Positions 22,501 to 35,200 of a stretch of 64,000 nucleotides of DNA are shown here, piece after piece. Source of the DNA: Theocolax elegans (taxonomy: Eukaryota > Arthropoda > Insecta > Hymenoptera > Cerocephalidae); contig CM047431.1 in the NCBI GenBank assembly GCA_026168455.1, positions 57,301,910-57,365,909 on the forward strand, given 5' to 3'. Position 1 is the first letter of the stretch; each line of letters opens with the position of its first letter. Made by a program: the position numbers and the translations under genes. The notes below the pieces were generated by a model. It was not told where the DNA came from, did no database searches, and worked only from the letters and a program-made list of their open reading frames with translations.

Positions 22501-24851
22501 TTTGTGTAGTAAAAACTCTATTTTTTTTAATTGTCCAAAATTGTTGTCGAATATGAACTCAGCTTATCTGACGGCAGCGCCACTTCACAATGAATTATTA
22601 CATTTATTAATAATCACTCAACAAGTTGAACACTAAAATTGGGCAAAATTATAATTATGTAACGAAAAAAATATAAAGAAGAGAATCCGGTTGGTCCAAT
22701 GTGATTCCTTTATAATCAAAAGGAATTTTGATTAATTTTAGGACATCGATCTTGTTGAGTTGTACTATCTCATTTTTTACAAAAAGAAATTTCGCTCGAT
22801 CATAGAAGAATCCGTTTAATTATAGAATAATCACATTGGAGACAACAGATTTTCTTTAGGCATATTTAAGAAAAATTCTGCTTAGATAAAAAATATATTT
22901 TTTCCGGTGAACTTTTCAGCAACAATACTGTAATAATCGCACGCTTATCAAAAAATATCGGCGCATCGTTCTTATAACTAATATATACATCTCAATAATT
23001 TATATTGATTAAGATAAAAATCCTAATGATTCAGATGTTCTCGATAAAACATGATCTAGTTGTGATTTGAAAGATAATGAACTATCTAATTTTATATTCA
23101 GATCTTTATTAACCTCGTCCTCATCAATGCTGCATCATGATCACAGTATAATCAATTAACAAAGGATTTTTACTTGTAGAACAATTTAAGACATAGCATT
23201 TTTCGACATTTAAAAACAACCGACCAGGATACTTAGCATATAATCGCAATAATCTCTAAATTAATGGATACAATTTTAATAACACTTTTTTCCGTTATAT
23301 GTCAAATTTATTTATTCATTAACAAGGAGAGTGTCACATCTCCGGGAAACGGATCTTTACCAAACACTAGGATATGTTTTTCTAGTATAAAAATTTGAAG
23401 AAACGCAGAATTATAGATTATAATGGCCTTTTTTGCGATATAGATGTATAAGCAAACAACGAAAAATTACGCCAAAAAAGCCGTTGAATTTGGTTACTTA
23501 TAACTATAAAAAACAAATAGAGATAGATACATAAACTTAAGTTGAAAAAAAGCTAAGATCGAATAGATTGGATTTAAGAAAAAGAAGCTCAAATATCTTG
23601 ACTTGGTCGAAAGTTATGGAAGAAATAAAAATAGAAAGATAGTTTGACCAAAAAAATCAGTAAATTTTTTAATTCAAAATAGTCGTCAAAGTATCGTTAA
23701 ATTTGTTCTCCTTTCATAACTTTCGACTAAATCAAGATATTTAAGCTTCTTTTTTAAAATCCAAACTACTCGATCTCAGCTTTGCTCTGAATATAAGTTT
23801 GAGTATCTATCTCTATTTGCCTTTGAGCTATAAGTGATCGAATTCAAAGGCTTTTTTGGCGAAATGTTTCGTTATTTGCTTATAGGTATCTATCGTAAAA
23901 AAGAGCGTTACAGTCTAAAACTTTGGGTTTCTTTATATTTTGATAGTAGTAAACATATCCTAGAGTTTGGTGAAGAAACGTTTTCCGGAGGTGTGACACT
24001 CTCCTTGTCAGTAAAACACACGTATATCTATGCGATGATAATACTTGTCTGTCGCATTCCATTGTTAATTTAAAAACTTAAAAGGATTATTTATCGATTT
24101 ACTTCGCATATGAAATATTTTTTTCTTTATTATTTGAACGAATAAGACATACCGGAACCAGGTCCTCAATTCATAAATAATCCTTTTTAATTTAAAAATA
24201 ATTATATCTAAGAAATCTTATGCGATTATATATTTACGTTTGTCAATTTTCGCATATATATATCTCATATCCGAGTTGTTCGGTAAATTTATAAACCGGA
24301 AGTTTAAAAATCACTTGTGCGATATGTGAAAAAGATAAGAAAAAAAAAAGATAAATAAATGAAAAAAGTAAATTGACATAAAGTTGCAGAAGCGATCGAT
24401 AGGGCGAATCACAAGGCGGAAACGCCGGACGAGTTTTTAGGATCGGAGGAGGATGAAATCCATCAAGGACGTGTGAGTTGCGACTTGTTGTCTTACCTGG
24501 GAGACTCGAGTTGCGCTGCCAATTGCTTGAGCATGGGTAAACCTGGCGGCAGGTGTAACAACGATGGTATTTGCCGCTGTAGCGTGTACGTCGCTCATAT
24601 AAACATTCACTTTTCGAGTATATAATACCAAAACCTTTCCCTAAACTATTATATATTATACATCGTTGTTTGTATATATGCACTCGATACAACTTGATAG
24701 AAATAAAATTGCTGCATTCTTTCGTGAATAAATTATATTTTTATTTATCTATCTTATACCTATACACGCATTCGAACAATTCAAATTGAAAATTATTCAC
24801 TTTGATTCCAGAACCACCTTCAAGAACCTTTGGGACAAGCGATACGGCTAA
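16550..24851 (+). CDS. Def1: Defensin-1, antimicrobial peptide precursor
   Basis: Exons: 16550-16622, 24390-24585 and 24812-24851; phases fit and give 102 residues. The signal peptide is MKFLLFVTVGLAITRVGSS, followed by an acidic pro-region rich in E and D. The mature peptide probably starts at V53. Cysteines at 55, 66, 70, 80, 86 and 88 give the insect defensin spacing C-x10-C-x3-C-x9-C-x5-C-x-C, with core motifs CAANCLSMGKPGGRC and GICRC. The third exon encodes TTFKNLWDKRYG and stop, the C-terminal extension of bee defensin-1, whose final Gly is normally converted to an amide. The product is secreted into haemolymph or glands and damages bacterial membranes. Oddities: the first loop is short, the cleavage site is only GR (not the dibasic site usually found), and SV stands where bees usually have a basic pair. 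The donor is GT|GTACGTC after the last Cys codon. Intron 1 is 7.8 kb and filled with repeats. Confidence 0.93.
16853..18968 (+). repeat. Tandem duplication, about 1.06 kb, in defensin intron 1
   Basis: Copies 16853-17910 and 17911-18968 run head to tail from AATATTTAAACTATAG to CCATTTAAACCTTAAATA. Each holds a left half of TTAA MITE family 1 (starting TTAAGGGGGTGGGTATAC at 17271 and 18330), a TA microsatellite (17562-17585, 18618-18638) and the left arm of a foldback element (from GGGTGGTTCTCTGT). Copies differ by scattered substitutions and 1-2-base indels, including a TA-array length change. Confidence 0.85.
18639..21227. mobile_element. Large foldback element with internal 932-bp tandem duplication
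   Basis: The left terminus GGGTGGTTCTCTGT at 18639 is matched by the reverse complement of the right terminus (ACAGGGAACCACCC at 21214-21227), and the arms run inward for about 700 bp. The flanks are TATATA on both sides. The loop (about 19390-19555) holds an ATA/AAT array. A 932-bp block containing loop and right arm occurs twice (19288-20219 and 20220-21150). Small frames of 66-74 codons recur in the arms in both orientations; they have no known domain. The partial copy at 17585-17910 has only the left arm. Confidence 0.8.
21340..22125. repeat. Inverted-repeat element, about 0.8 kb
   Basis: The left arm (GACGTAAAACTGCCTCAACT at about 21370, then AATGCATATTAA) is the imperfect reverse complement of the right arm (about 22060-22115: AGACAGTTTTACGTC). 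The inner parts around GGATCCTTTTATAGATC and GGATCCGAGGGCG also pair. The arms are clearly diverged, so this is an older foldback or MITE. No gene. Confidence 0.6.
22136..22590. mobile_element. MITE family 2, truncated right end
   Basis: GGCAGTCCGTACTAATAGCTTCACAAAT opens a palindromic element with about 220-bp arms around a loop near 22370. The same element is complete at 57591-58106, where it is flanked by TTAA. Here the last about 40 bp of the right arm are missing (the match stops after GGCAGCGCCACTT at 22587) and no TTAA is seen at the left end. Confidence 0.75.
22591..23323. other. Intron sequence of defensin-1 without recognised content
   Basis: AT-rich. The motif CAACAAGTTGAACAC / TCTTGTTGAGTTGTAC at 22620 and 22750 forms a weak inverted pair with TCACATTGGA / TCCAATGTGATT (22697 and 22831), suggesting a small decayed element. 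No open frame of interest. Confidence 0.35.
23324..24010. mobile_element. Foldback element with terminal GGAGAGTGTCAC
   Basis: ACAAGGAGAGTGTCACATCTCCGG at the left end is the near-perfect reverse complement of the right end (CCGGAGGTGTGACACTCTCCTTGT), and the arms of about 320 bp pair throughout, meeting near 23660. Inside are CTAGGATATGTTT, AAGAAACGCAGA and GATATAGATGTATAAGC-type motifs shared with fragments at 13842 and 59105. No coding capacity; the frames of 60-79 codons seen there follow the arms. Confidence 0.75.
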
Positions 24852-24970
24852 ATCGATCTGCTTTTTTTTAGCGCCTCGAATTAATGCCTCGATCCTTGGA
24901 ACTCGAAATTTAACAAATTTTCACACACACACGAGAATGTACATTATCCATTAATTGTAAAATATTGTAA

Positions 24971-24976
24971 AATAAA
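24971..24976 (+). terminator. Polyadenylation signal of defensin-1
   Basis: AATAAA lies 119 bases after the defensin stop codon and before the GC-richer promoter region of the next gene, so it is the likely 3' end signal of defensin-1. Confidence 0.6.
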
Positions 24977-25217
24977 AACGAATTTTTCATCTATATACCT
25001 ATACCGATCTTGTTCATCACTATTTTAAAAATTCCCGCCTTTTTGTTGTCAACTGTATATATAGGTTAGGTTCGTTTGTTTGTTTACGTCTTGTTGCTAC
25101 ACGCGAGTAACCCGCTCACTACCGCGCGTGGCGGTTACTCCGAAAAAAGGATCATAATCTTAAAAGGGAAAAAGGGCCCGCGAATAAACTACAGGGAAAG
25201 ACTATTTATTATAAATT

Positions 25218-25892
25218 ATGGCTACAGGAAAAGATTTGATCGATGGTAAATCATACTTTTAATTTGTTTTTTCATGAATTTCATTATTTTTTATTACAAT
25301 CTTCAAAGTTACTTTATTTCTTTGTTATTAAAACATTTCCTCGGTTTCACAAGTGTGTTTGAGTAGCTTATACTGTAATAAATGTGCAATGTACGTTTAT
25401 TACAATGTTATGTGTGTAAATTAAATTGTTATTACTTTCTAAATAAAACACAATGCATACAGCTGTAAGATCTTCGTTGGAAAATGAAGGAGAGCTTGGT
25501 CAAATTAAAGCAGATATGAAAATGAAGATCATCAATCTACTACAAGGTTCGCATGTACCAAACAAATCTAAACTTCCTGCTCCTTCGTGTCGAATTACAA
25601 TTACTAATGAAATAATCAGAGAGTATTTGGATTGGATGGGATACAAGTATACGTCAAGCGTTTTTGTTTCAGGTTGTTAGATCAAATAAAAAAGGTACAT
25701 CCTTGATCATTTATTTTTTCATTAATTTATTAAATATTTCATTTGTATAATACAGAATGCGAATTGTCGAAACAACCTCTGGATAGAGCACTCATCTCTG
25801 AAAATCTGGGAACCCTTGAGACAGAGAAGACAAAAGAGCTGCCGCTGCTTTTTTGCCTGATCGAGACATTGAAAGAATTGAAGAGTGCATAA
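25218..25892 (+). CDS. Centrosomal CEP20/FOPNL-like LisH protein
   Basis: Three exons: 25218-25245, 25463-25672 and 25756-25892. Donors read GTAAAT and GTTGTT, acceptors TACAG and TACAG, phases match, and the sum is 375 bases (124 residues). The start MATGKDL resembles the MAT start of FOPNL/CEP20. The N-terminal part (VRSSLENEGELGQIKADMK) fits the TOF region, and ITNEIIREYLDWMGYKYTSS fits the LisH dimerisation motif. It is followed by CELSKQPLDRALISENL and LPLLFCLIETLKEL, as in CEP20. Proteins of this family act at centrioles and centriolar satellites in cilium assembly. The predicted protein is shorter than vertebrate CEP20, lacking its variable C-terminal tail. It is convergent with the SR-type gene ending at 26279. 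The GC-richer stretch 25040-25200 is its likely promoter. Confidence 0.85.
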
Positions 25893-26169
25893 AAGATGTA
25901 AATAATTATATTCAAGAAAAAATAAAATCATTCAGTGTGATAAATAAATGTAATTCATTTAGCTTTTACTTCTTCTTTTTTCTTTTATTTATTAAGAACT
26001 TGGCTTTATTTTATGACTATTTTTTTTCGTACACTAATTGATGTATGTATGATACAAAGGGTCTGTACTCCTTATTAATGCACATACACATCGTTTCCTG
26101 TATAACACACTCGGCACAAAAGTACAATTCATTTAAAGGAATTCACTTTATCCACAAGATTGGAATAAG

Positions 26170-26175
26170 TTTATT
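26170..26175 (-). terminator. Polyadenylation signal of the SR-type gene
   Basis: AATAAA on the minus strand, about 105 bases downstream of the TGA at 26279-26281. It is the nearest canonical signal after the stop. Confidence 0.5.
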
Positions 26176-26278
26176 TTTATTATTTTATACAGCTAGATCA
26201 CGAGAAGCGTTCATAAGTCGCTAAAAACGATCACAACGTTCCTTCCTTATTCACTCTTTTGTTTGCACATTAGTGGCG

Positions 26279-29200
26279 TCATTTGTGTTTCGACTTTTTC
26301 TTCTTTTTAGACTGCTTGCTCTTATTCTTGGATTTCTTCTTCTTCCTGTGTTTCTCCTCCTCGGAACTCGAATCTGTAGAATCGGTGTAGGCATCGGAAT
26401 CAGAGCTACTATCTCTGCGACTAACCTTTCGCTTCTTTCGTTTCTTGTGTTTCTTCTTTTTCTTTCTATGAGATTCGACCGAACTATCCGATTCAGACGA
26501 CGAACTTTCGGTACTGCTAGAATCTTCATCTTCTGAACTACTTGGCTGGAAGAAATTTAATAAGACTACATTAGTGCGTGTTAACAGTTTTCACGAAATA
26601 TAAAAAATAAATAAAAAGTATCTTTTACTGTAAATTATACTAATTTTAAATAATTTTTACTTTTTTCTTATTGCTTTATATATTTTTTTATACATGTTTC
26701 TATATTTTATCAGTAAAATATTACACACAAATACAAATAATTAAATTATACACATATTGGCAAAATAAATATAATAATTTTAATACCTTTGGCCTCTTTT
26801 TGGAAGGTTTCGTATCCGAATCAACGTTGATTATAGTATCATCGACTTTAGCCCTCTTCGTTGCAATCAAAGTCGACCTGTCATCCTCTTCCGACTCGGA
26901 GTCCGAAGCCGAATAATCCGGCTCAAAACTTGCCTCGTCGAGAACGCTCCTTTTTCTGTCCGAAACCAGTCTAGGGTTTCGTCTCTGCTTCTTCCACGTT
27001 TCGACGTTTGGTGTTTCACCCATTTCCTTCTCTTCGTCCCCTGACTTATCTTTCGTACCATCTTTTTCCTTGCTACGTTTTTGTCTACGATCACCAGTTC
27101 GATCGCGATCCCTCTTATGTTTCTTTTCCTTGCGCTTTTTCCGCTCTCGAGATTTGCTACGACTTCGGTGTTCCTTCTTCCGCTTTTTCTCGTCACGTGG
27201 CTTCTTATCCTTCCTACGGTCATCCTTATCGTCGTCCTCTCGGGGCTTGTAATTTGTTATCGGTGGTGGTGTTCTAGTCACCCTCTCGACTTTGCGAAGC
27301 TCGGATCTCTCGTGGACAGTTCGAATTGGCTCCTGTAAATACATTCCCACTTATTTAGACGAGATATTTATTTACGAATCAATTACTTATATTATTCAAA
27401 TTATATTTTTCAAAACAAATTTTTTTTTAACCCAAATTGAACGGAATGTCAACACCGAGAAGTACTGTTATTAAGTTATTAAAATTTATTCATATTGAAG
27501 TTTAAACAAAATAATGAGAATATTGTTCGTTGTTACGAAATAATCTATAATATTGTGCAAAGTTTGTAGGTGATTAGTGCAGTAGTTAACGAGATTAATT
27601 GTTTTAACAAATTTTAGTCGATCTGTACTAATATTTCAAAATTTAATCTAAAAAAAATTAATAATTGCACTAATTACCTTGGAAATTTATACAAACAAAG
27701 GTTAACGTTTTATTGATTTTCAAATTATTAATTACTGTAAAAACAGTATTACTTGGTTAGTAAATAGCTTGGACGATAATTTGATTTTTTGTCTGCTTCC
27801 AATATTGCAATTCTAGTATATGTCCTTCCAATGTCATTTTCTAACGCAACATTATTTTTGTTTGAAATTGCACACAGTGATAGATACTAGTCAAAGGAAG
27901 TGCAATGATGTCTTTATTTTGCACAATTTGCCTTATTTATTCAACTAGAATATTTTTTTATATCTATTGACTTGGACGGTAAATATTGAGTTTACCATCC
28001 TCTTAAAGGGTTGCATAGCCAGTGGATTATCGACCGAGCAAAATAAGGACATTTTTGTATTTATTTGGCTCGGTCAATCACCATTAGGTATCCCACCTCC
28101 TTAATCTTTTAATCGATACAAACTTTTTATTTACAATATTTTCTCTTTAAAGTCTACATGCTGTGTCCATAAACACAAAAAGTACCATAAAAGTAAAACC
28201 CTTTATTACTCGATGAAAGTGTACGCTATCTAAGATAATCTAACCAAACAAATACGTTTAATTGAATGAAAAATCAACAAAAGTAAAGAAAAAAAGAGAA
28301 AAAGTACCTAAAATTAAAAAAAAAATAAAAAGAAATAAGCGAAAAAAACTTTTGTGTGCGCGTCTGTAAGCAAAAAATTAAACCGAGCGTTGATTGTTAA
28401 ATTAAAACTTACCTCGTCGCAATATTTTTACTCACCATTACAATCAAACGCATCCAATTACTCTACAAGAGGACAGAGAAAGTCATCACCAACTTCTCGT
28501 CAATAGGAGATATTTTATAATTTTGAACAATTAATTAACCAAAATGTGAACATTACCTCATTCGATCTCGAATCGATCCTCGGTCTCTTTCTTTCTTCGA
28601 CGAAAACCTTTCTCTCAGGATTCGGAATGATCGGAGCATTTTCGAGGGTCATCGATAGTCGTCGATCTTTCACCCTTGGTGATCGAATTCTAGAGATTTC
28701 TGTTTTACCGACATCCCGTCGTTGATCCCCGGCCATCTTAACATTGGTCAATTTTGCTTCGTCCTCTACCTTTTCACCTAGACGCTCTTTAATCGATACT
28801 CGAGTTGGCGAGAGTTGAATCGAGCTTTTATACTTGTTGCGCTCTACCTTCGGTTTTTTCAATGGTTCCGATGATATTTCGACGTTCCGTTCATTTTTAC
28901 CGACGTTCAACGTGACATTCACGGTCTTACGAGTATCCATATCAGACTCGAGGATCTGTGGTAGCGATTGCATTGACTCATCTTCTATTCTTATTGACTT
29001 TTTATTTTTCTGTGCAAAGGTATAATGTTTCTAATGTTATACTCAGTATATAAATATACGTTCAAAAGATTTAATTATTACCATGAATTACTAGTTACCG
29101 ATTAATTTAATCTATTGCTTATTTTTTTTGCTAAATTTTTTAAAATTACAATTGAAATATATGGTTATATTTTTGTAGAAGTATATATTATTAAATAATC

Positions 29201-32200
29201 TAATACTCCTATATTTGCAAAAAATACTGTAAATTGTTAAGGAAATGTCAAAGTTAGTTGTTACTATGTGAGTCAGAGTTATCGACAGAGAACGTACTAT
29301 ATTGTTAAAAATAAATTGTTTAACTAAAATTTAAGGAAAACACGAGAATACTGGCCTTCGCCTTTGCGCAAACTATCATAACACAAAATTTCACAATGAT
29401 CTGTGCACGCATTTTTGAGAAAAATTATTTGAAAAATTCAAGGTGGTTAATACAATTACACTGAAAATTTAAAAACAATTTTTCTCAAAAAAGCGTGGAC
29501 GGATCGCTGTAAAATTTTGTGTGATGATAAATTATACAAAGATGAGGGCAATATGATTTTCCTTAAGAAGATGTGAAACTCAAAAATTGGAATCTCTATT
29601 TTTCAATTAACAATAGGTTGACTGGGGTGGGGTCCGATTTGTCGAATGTTCATTCAAAATGTGTGCAATATTTCGAATTTTAAAAATTAGAATAACTTTT
29701 TTGTTATTTCGAACCGAAAAATTAGAATGATCATTATTTCGAAAGTAATAAAATCGTCAGATATTTGGTATTAGGCGCAATAAGGTAAAGTACCCAGTAC
29801 CGGGACAAGCGAAAAATTGGCAGTAGTAGTGGGACACGTTGAATTTAATACTGTAAACGGTAAATAAAATATAGATATGAATGAATTCGGATTGTTTACT
29901 AGATAAACTAATGTATTTGTATAAAAAAGTGTTTGTTTAATTTATAAATTTAGCATAAACACAATATAAATTTTTTGAGGTTATGACGATCATGAATTTT
30001 GGTGTCGAATGGTGTCCCGCTACTACCCCCTCACAGTTTCCATAATGCAGTACTGGGACACATTTGAAACTATTGTCCCAGTACTGCATCCGTATCATGT
30101 CCCACTACTGCAACCTCTTTGAAATAGGTCGTCCCACTACTGCGGATTTCTCACTGCTATTTACAACATACTTTTTTAATAAAAACATTTAGATAAACTA
30201 CCGTTTTTTGTAAAACATCAATAAAATAGACAATTAAATAACGATTAGATTACCAAGTTTTTAAATATGTTGTTTCTAATTGTTAAAACAGTGCTCATAG
30301 TATATTAAGTTTCCATAAGTGTCCCGGTACTAGGTACTTTACCTTATTTCGAATTCCAAATAGTAGATAAATAATTTTCTGTTTTATTGTCTGTTATCAA
30401 GATGTAAATAGACAAATATTATAAAAGTTATTTCTCTACACTATAAAGTTCGAATTTTTGGAACAAATATGTAAAAACTGAAGAGTATTTCTCTTGGTTC
30501 TAAATAATAAAAATACATTTCTAATTTTTGAAATTCGAAACAATGCACACATTTTGAATGAGCGTTCGACAAATTGGACCCCACCCGATTGACTTTTTCC
30601 AGAAAGTCTCTCTGTAAAGCTTTTGTACTTACTTTCAAGGATCAACTTTTCTCTTAATCAATAACAACGAAAAGTGGTTATTAAATTTCAATTAATTTAA
30701 ATTTAATTATTTAAAACAAAACGCCGTTAGTTTCTTTTATGTTACTTAAAAGTGTAATTGTTTTGAGATTGTTAGTTACGTATTTATAGAACATTTTTGG
30801 GTTTTTAAAAGTAGATCCCTGTAATTTGGCATCACATCTCCTTAATGGGGTGGCATACCCGGTGGTTTACTGATCTGGCAAAAAAAATAATACATTTATT
30901 TTTAAAAAGACGCAATTTTACGCAAATCGCGAATACAGAATAGCACTAGATAATTAAATAATAAATAATGCTACAAATTTTCAGGTCAATACGACAAAGA
31001 CACCCTAAAAAATTTTTGCACCGAAAATGTGTGATATTCCGTGATTTTACGGTGCACAAAGTTTTTAGGGTGTCTTTGTCATATGAACCTAGAACTTTGT
31101 AGAATAACATATTATTTAATTATCTAGTACTTCTGTACTCGGATTTCGCATTAAATTGCATATTATTTTAAATAAATGTAAAAATTATCTTTTTCGGCTC
31201 ATTCGGTAACCTACCGGGTATGCCACTTCCTTAAATTATAGTCTAACAATTAATTTTTAACTAATAGTACGTTCTCTGTCGGTAACTCCGACACTCACGG
31301 TAACAATTGACTTTGACATCCCGTTAAATAAAATGAACAAAGTGAATATTAACTTATTTTGCTCGGTCGGTAAAAATTCATGTATGCGACCGTATGGTTT
31401 AATAATCTTTAATTTTGTGACATTATAGGTCGATAAGGCCGGAAAAGTAAAAATGAACAAAGAAGTTAATTAAAATGTTTATTGTACCTTATAAATTAAT
31501 GAGAAAAAACGTGCAATCGTAAGGAAGAAATCGATATAGAGTCAAAACCCCCTAAACTTTAGTTATGAAAATAATTTACCTTAGGTTCCGGATTCTGATA
31601 CAAGACCTTCCTGCTGTCGCTGATTTTCTTGATCTCGATTGGCCTGATCGCGTTGATCGCTTTCTGGAATATGGCATTCTCGGCCCTCTTGAGAACCTCA
31701 GTCGTGACGACTTTGGTGGTCTTGGGGTCCTCGGGTTCACTCGTCTCCTTGGACGGTGGTTCTGCCTCCTCTTCAATTTTCTCCCCGCTCTCGTCCCGCT
31801 CCCACTTGGACAATTCGGGCACAGGTGCCAAAAACTCGTCCTTCTTCGGGGAGGTGGTGACCCGAGCGGGTGACTGACTCACCGGTTGCTCGGACGACGC
31901 TTCGGCTGGATTCGCAATCTCGGCATCATCGACGACACCCTCGTACAGCTTCTCGGGAGCCGGTTTCTCCTCCGACTCCGGTTTTTGCGTCGGGCTCGGG
32001 ACTTGCTCTGACTTGACCTCTTCGGGTTTTGTGTCCGGGGGCTCGGTTTTGACCACGACCTCCGGCAGTCCGGGTAACTCAGTGTTGGTCGGTGCTGGAG
32101 TGGCCGGCGTTGTTGCCGTTGGCGTTGCAGTCGCGGTGCTCGTCGCGGTCGTCGAGGGCGCTTCGCCTTTGCGCAAACTATCATAACACAAAATTTCACA

Positions 32201-35200
32201 ATGATCTGTGCACGCATTTTTGAGAAAAATTGTTTGAAAAATTCAGGTGGTTAATACAATTACACTGAAAATTTAAAAACAATTTTTCTCAAAAAGCGTG
32301 GACGGATCGCTGTAAAATTTTGTGTGATGATAAATTATACAAAGATGAGGGCAATATTGAAATATGTCGTTCCCACCTACTTGCGGCTTTTCACTGCTAT
32401 TACCAACATTACTTTTTTAATAAAAACATTTAGATAAACTCCGTTTTTTTGTTTTAAAACATCAATAAAAATAGGACAAAAATAACGATTAGTTACCAAG
32501 TTTTGAAATATGTGGTTTCTAACTTGTTAAACCAGTGCTCATAGTATATTAAGTTTCCATAAGTGTCCCGGTATAGGTACTTTACCTTATTTCGAATTCC
32601 AAATAGTAGATAAATAATTTTCTGTTTTATTGTCTGTTATCAAGATGTAAATAGACAAATATTATAAAAGTTATTTCTCTACACTATAAAGTTCGAATTT
32701 TTGGAACAAATATGTAAAAACTGAAGAGTATTTCTCTTGGTTCTAAATAATAAAAATACATTTCTAATTTTTGAAATTCGAAACAATGCACACATTTGAA
32801 TGAGCGTTCGACAAATTGGACCCCCCCCGATTGACTTTTTCCAGAAAGTCTCTCTGTAAAGCTTTTTGTACTTACTTCAAGGATCAACTTTTCTCTTAAT
32901 CAATAACAACGAAAAGTGGTTATTAAATTTCAATTAATTTAAATTTAATTATTTAAAACAAAACGCCGTTAGTTTCTTTTATGTTACTTAAAAGTGTAAT
33001 TGTTTTGAGATTGTTAGTTACGTATTTATAGAACATTTTTGGGTTTTTAAAAGTAGATCCCTGTAATTTGCATCACATCTCCTTAATGGGGTGGCATACC
33101 CGGTGGTTTACTGATCTGGCAAAAAAAATAATACATTTATTTTTAAAAAGACGCAATTTTACGCAAATCGCGAATACAGAATAGCACTAGATAATTAAAT
33201 AATAAATAATGCTACAAATTTTCAGGTCAATACGACAAAGACACCCTAAAAAATTTTTGCACCGAAAATCTGTGATATTCCGTGATTTTACGGTGCACAA
33301 AGTTTTTAGGGTGTCATATGAACCTAGAACTTTGTAGAATAACATATTATTTAATTATCTAGTACTTCTGTACTCGGATTTCGCATTAAATTGCATATTA
33401 TTTTAAATAAATGTAAAAATTATCTTTTTCGGCTCATTCGGTAACCTACCGGGTATGCCACTTCCTTAAATTATAGTCTAACAATTAATTTTTAACTAAT
33501 AGTACGTTCTCTGTCGGTAACTCCGACACTCACGGTAACAATTGTATTTGACATCCCGTTAAATAAAATGAACAAAGTGAATATTAACTTATTTTGCTCG
33601 GTCGGTAAAAATTCATGTATGCGACCGTATGGTTTAATAATCTTTAATTTTGTGACATTATAGGTCGATAAGGCCGGAAAAGTAAAAATGAACAAAAAAG
33701 TTAATTAAAATGTTTATTGTACCTTATAAATTAATGAGAAAAAACGTGCAATCGTAAGGAAGAAATCGATATAGAGTCAAAACCCCCTAAACTTTAATTA
33801 TGAAAATAATTTACCTTAGGTTCCGGATTCTGATACAAGACCTTCCTGCTGTCGCTGATTTTCTTGATCTCGATTGGCCTGATCGCGTTGATCGCTTTCT
33901 GGAATATGGCATTCTCGGCCCTCTTGAGAACCTCAGTCGTGACGACTTTGGTGGTCTTGGGGTCCTCGGGTTCACTCGTCTCCTTGGACGGTGGTTCTGC
34001 CTCCTCTTCAATTTTCTCCCCGCTCTCGTCCCGCTCCCACTTGGACAATTCGGGCACAGGTGCCAAAAACTCGTCCTTCTTCGGGGAGGTGGTGACCCGA
34101 GCGGGTGACTGACTCACCGGTTGCTCGGACGACGCTTCGGCTGGATTCGCAATCTCGGCATCATCGACGACACCCTCGTACAGCTTCTCGGGAGCCGGTT
34201 TCTCCTCCGACTCCGGTTTTTGCGTCGGGCTCGGGACTTGCTCTGACTTGACCTCTTCGGGTTTTGTGTCCGGGGGCTCGGTTTTGACCACGACCTCCGG
34301 CAGTCCGGGTAACTCAGTGTTGGTCGGTGCTGGAGTGGCCGGCGTTGTTGCCGTTGGCGTTGCAGTCGCGGTGCTCGTCGCGGTCGTCGAGGGCGCTTCG
34401 TCGCCCGACTGTGGCTCCTCCTTGACCTTGACGACCGGTGGCAAAGGGCGTGGTCACCGCGGCAGCCGCAGCAGCAGCCGCAGCGGCGGCGGCGGCGGCA
34501 GCAGCAGCTTCCTTCTGGATCAACGCCTTCTTCTCCTTCTTTTTCTTCTTCTTCTTCTCCTTGTCCTCGCTGTCCTTCTTTCCGTTTCTTCTCCTTGATT
34601 TTCTTCTCCTTCTTGCGATCTTCAGACTTGTCCTCGTGGTCCTTGTCCTTCTTGCGGGGTCGCTCGGGCGTCAAGTCCTTTAGGTCGCCACGGTACTTGT
34701 ACGGGCTGGAGCTTCGGTGGGCGCGCTTGCGGTCGTTAGAGTGGTGCCGATCGGTACGGTCATACCGATCGTGGCGATCCTCGTAGTCGCGATCCCTTCG
34801 CTCGCGATCGCTTCGACCTCGCGATTTGTCCTCTCCTCTGTGTCGATCTCTCTCGTCCTTGTATCTACTTGCGAGGGACATGACAAATCGAATGTTACTC
34901 AAACGTTACTTCGAGATCTAATGGAAGATTTGACGATAACGGGTTAATCGTTCAACGCGATCAAACTAAGGAATGGCACATTGTTTACTAAATACCGAGT
35001 TACAACAAAAGGCTGATATTTCATTTAAGGTAGCTCATGTGCAACTCCCTAATCAATGTAGTGTTAATTCGATTTTTCATATTTTTTGACATAATACGCA
35101 TTTTAAATTAATATAAACTAAAAGATATGAATTTTCAATACATTATCAACAACTAATTATCAATATATTGAAAATAAAATATATATAAAGTTAGTGATAT

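Larger units (their letters stand above)
29356..34400. repeat. Tandem duplication of intron plus part of exon 3 (SR-type gene)
   Basis: Block 29356-32165 is repeated as 32166-34400. The joint is at 32165, where exon sequence (GGGCGCTTCG) changes abruptly to CCTTTGCGCAAAC, which also occurs at 29359 after CTTCG; a few bases of microhomology mark the breakpoint. The second copy lacks about 0.57 kb (29555-30120 equivalent), and the copies differ by many one-base indels in homopolymers and a few substitutions. Confidence 0.85.

Noticed and set aside
26273..27338. Several plus-strand frames of 60-89 codons
   Set aside because: They lie opposite the Ser/Lys-rich exons of the minus-strand gene and reflect its skewed codon use.
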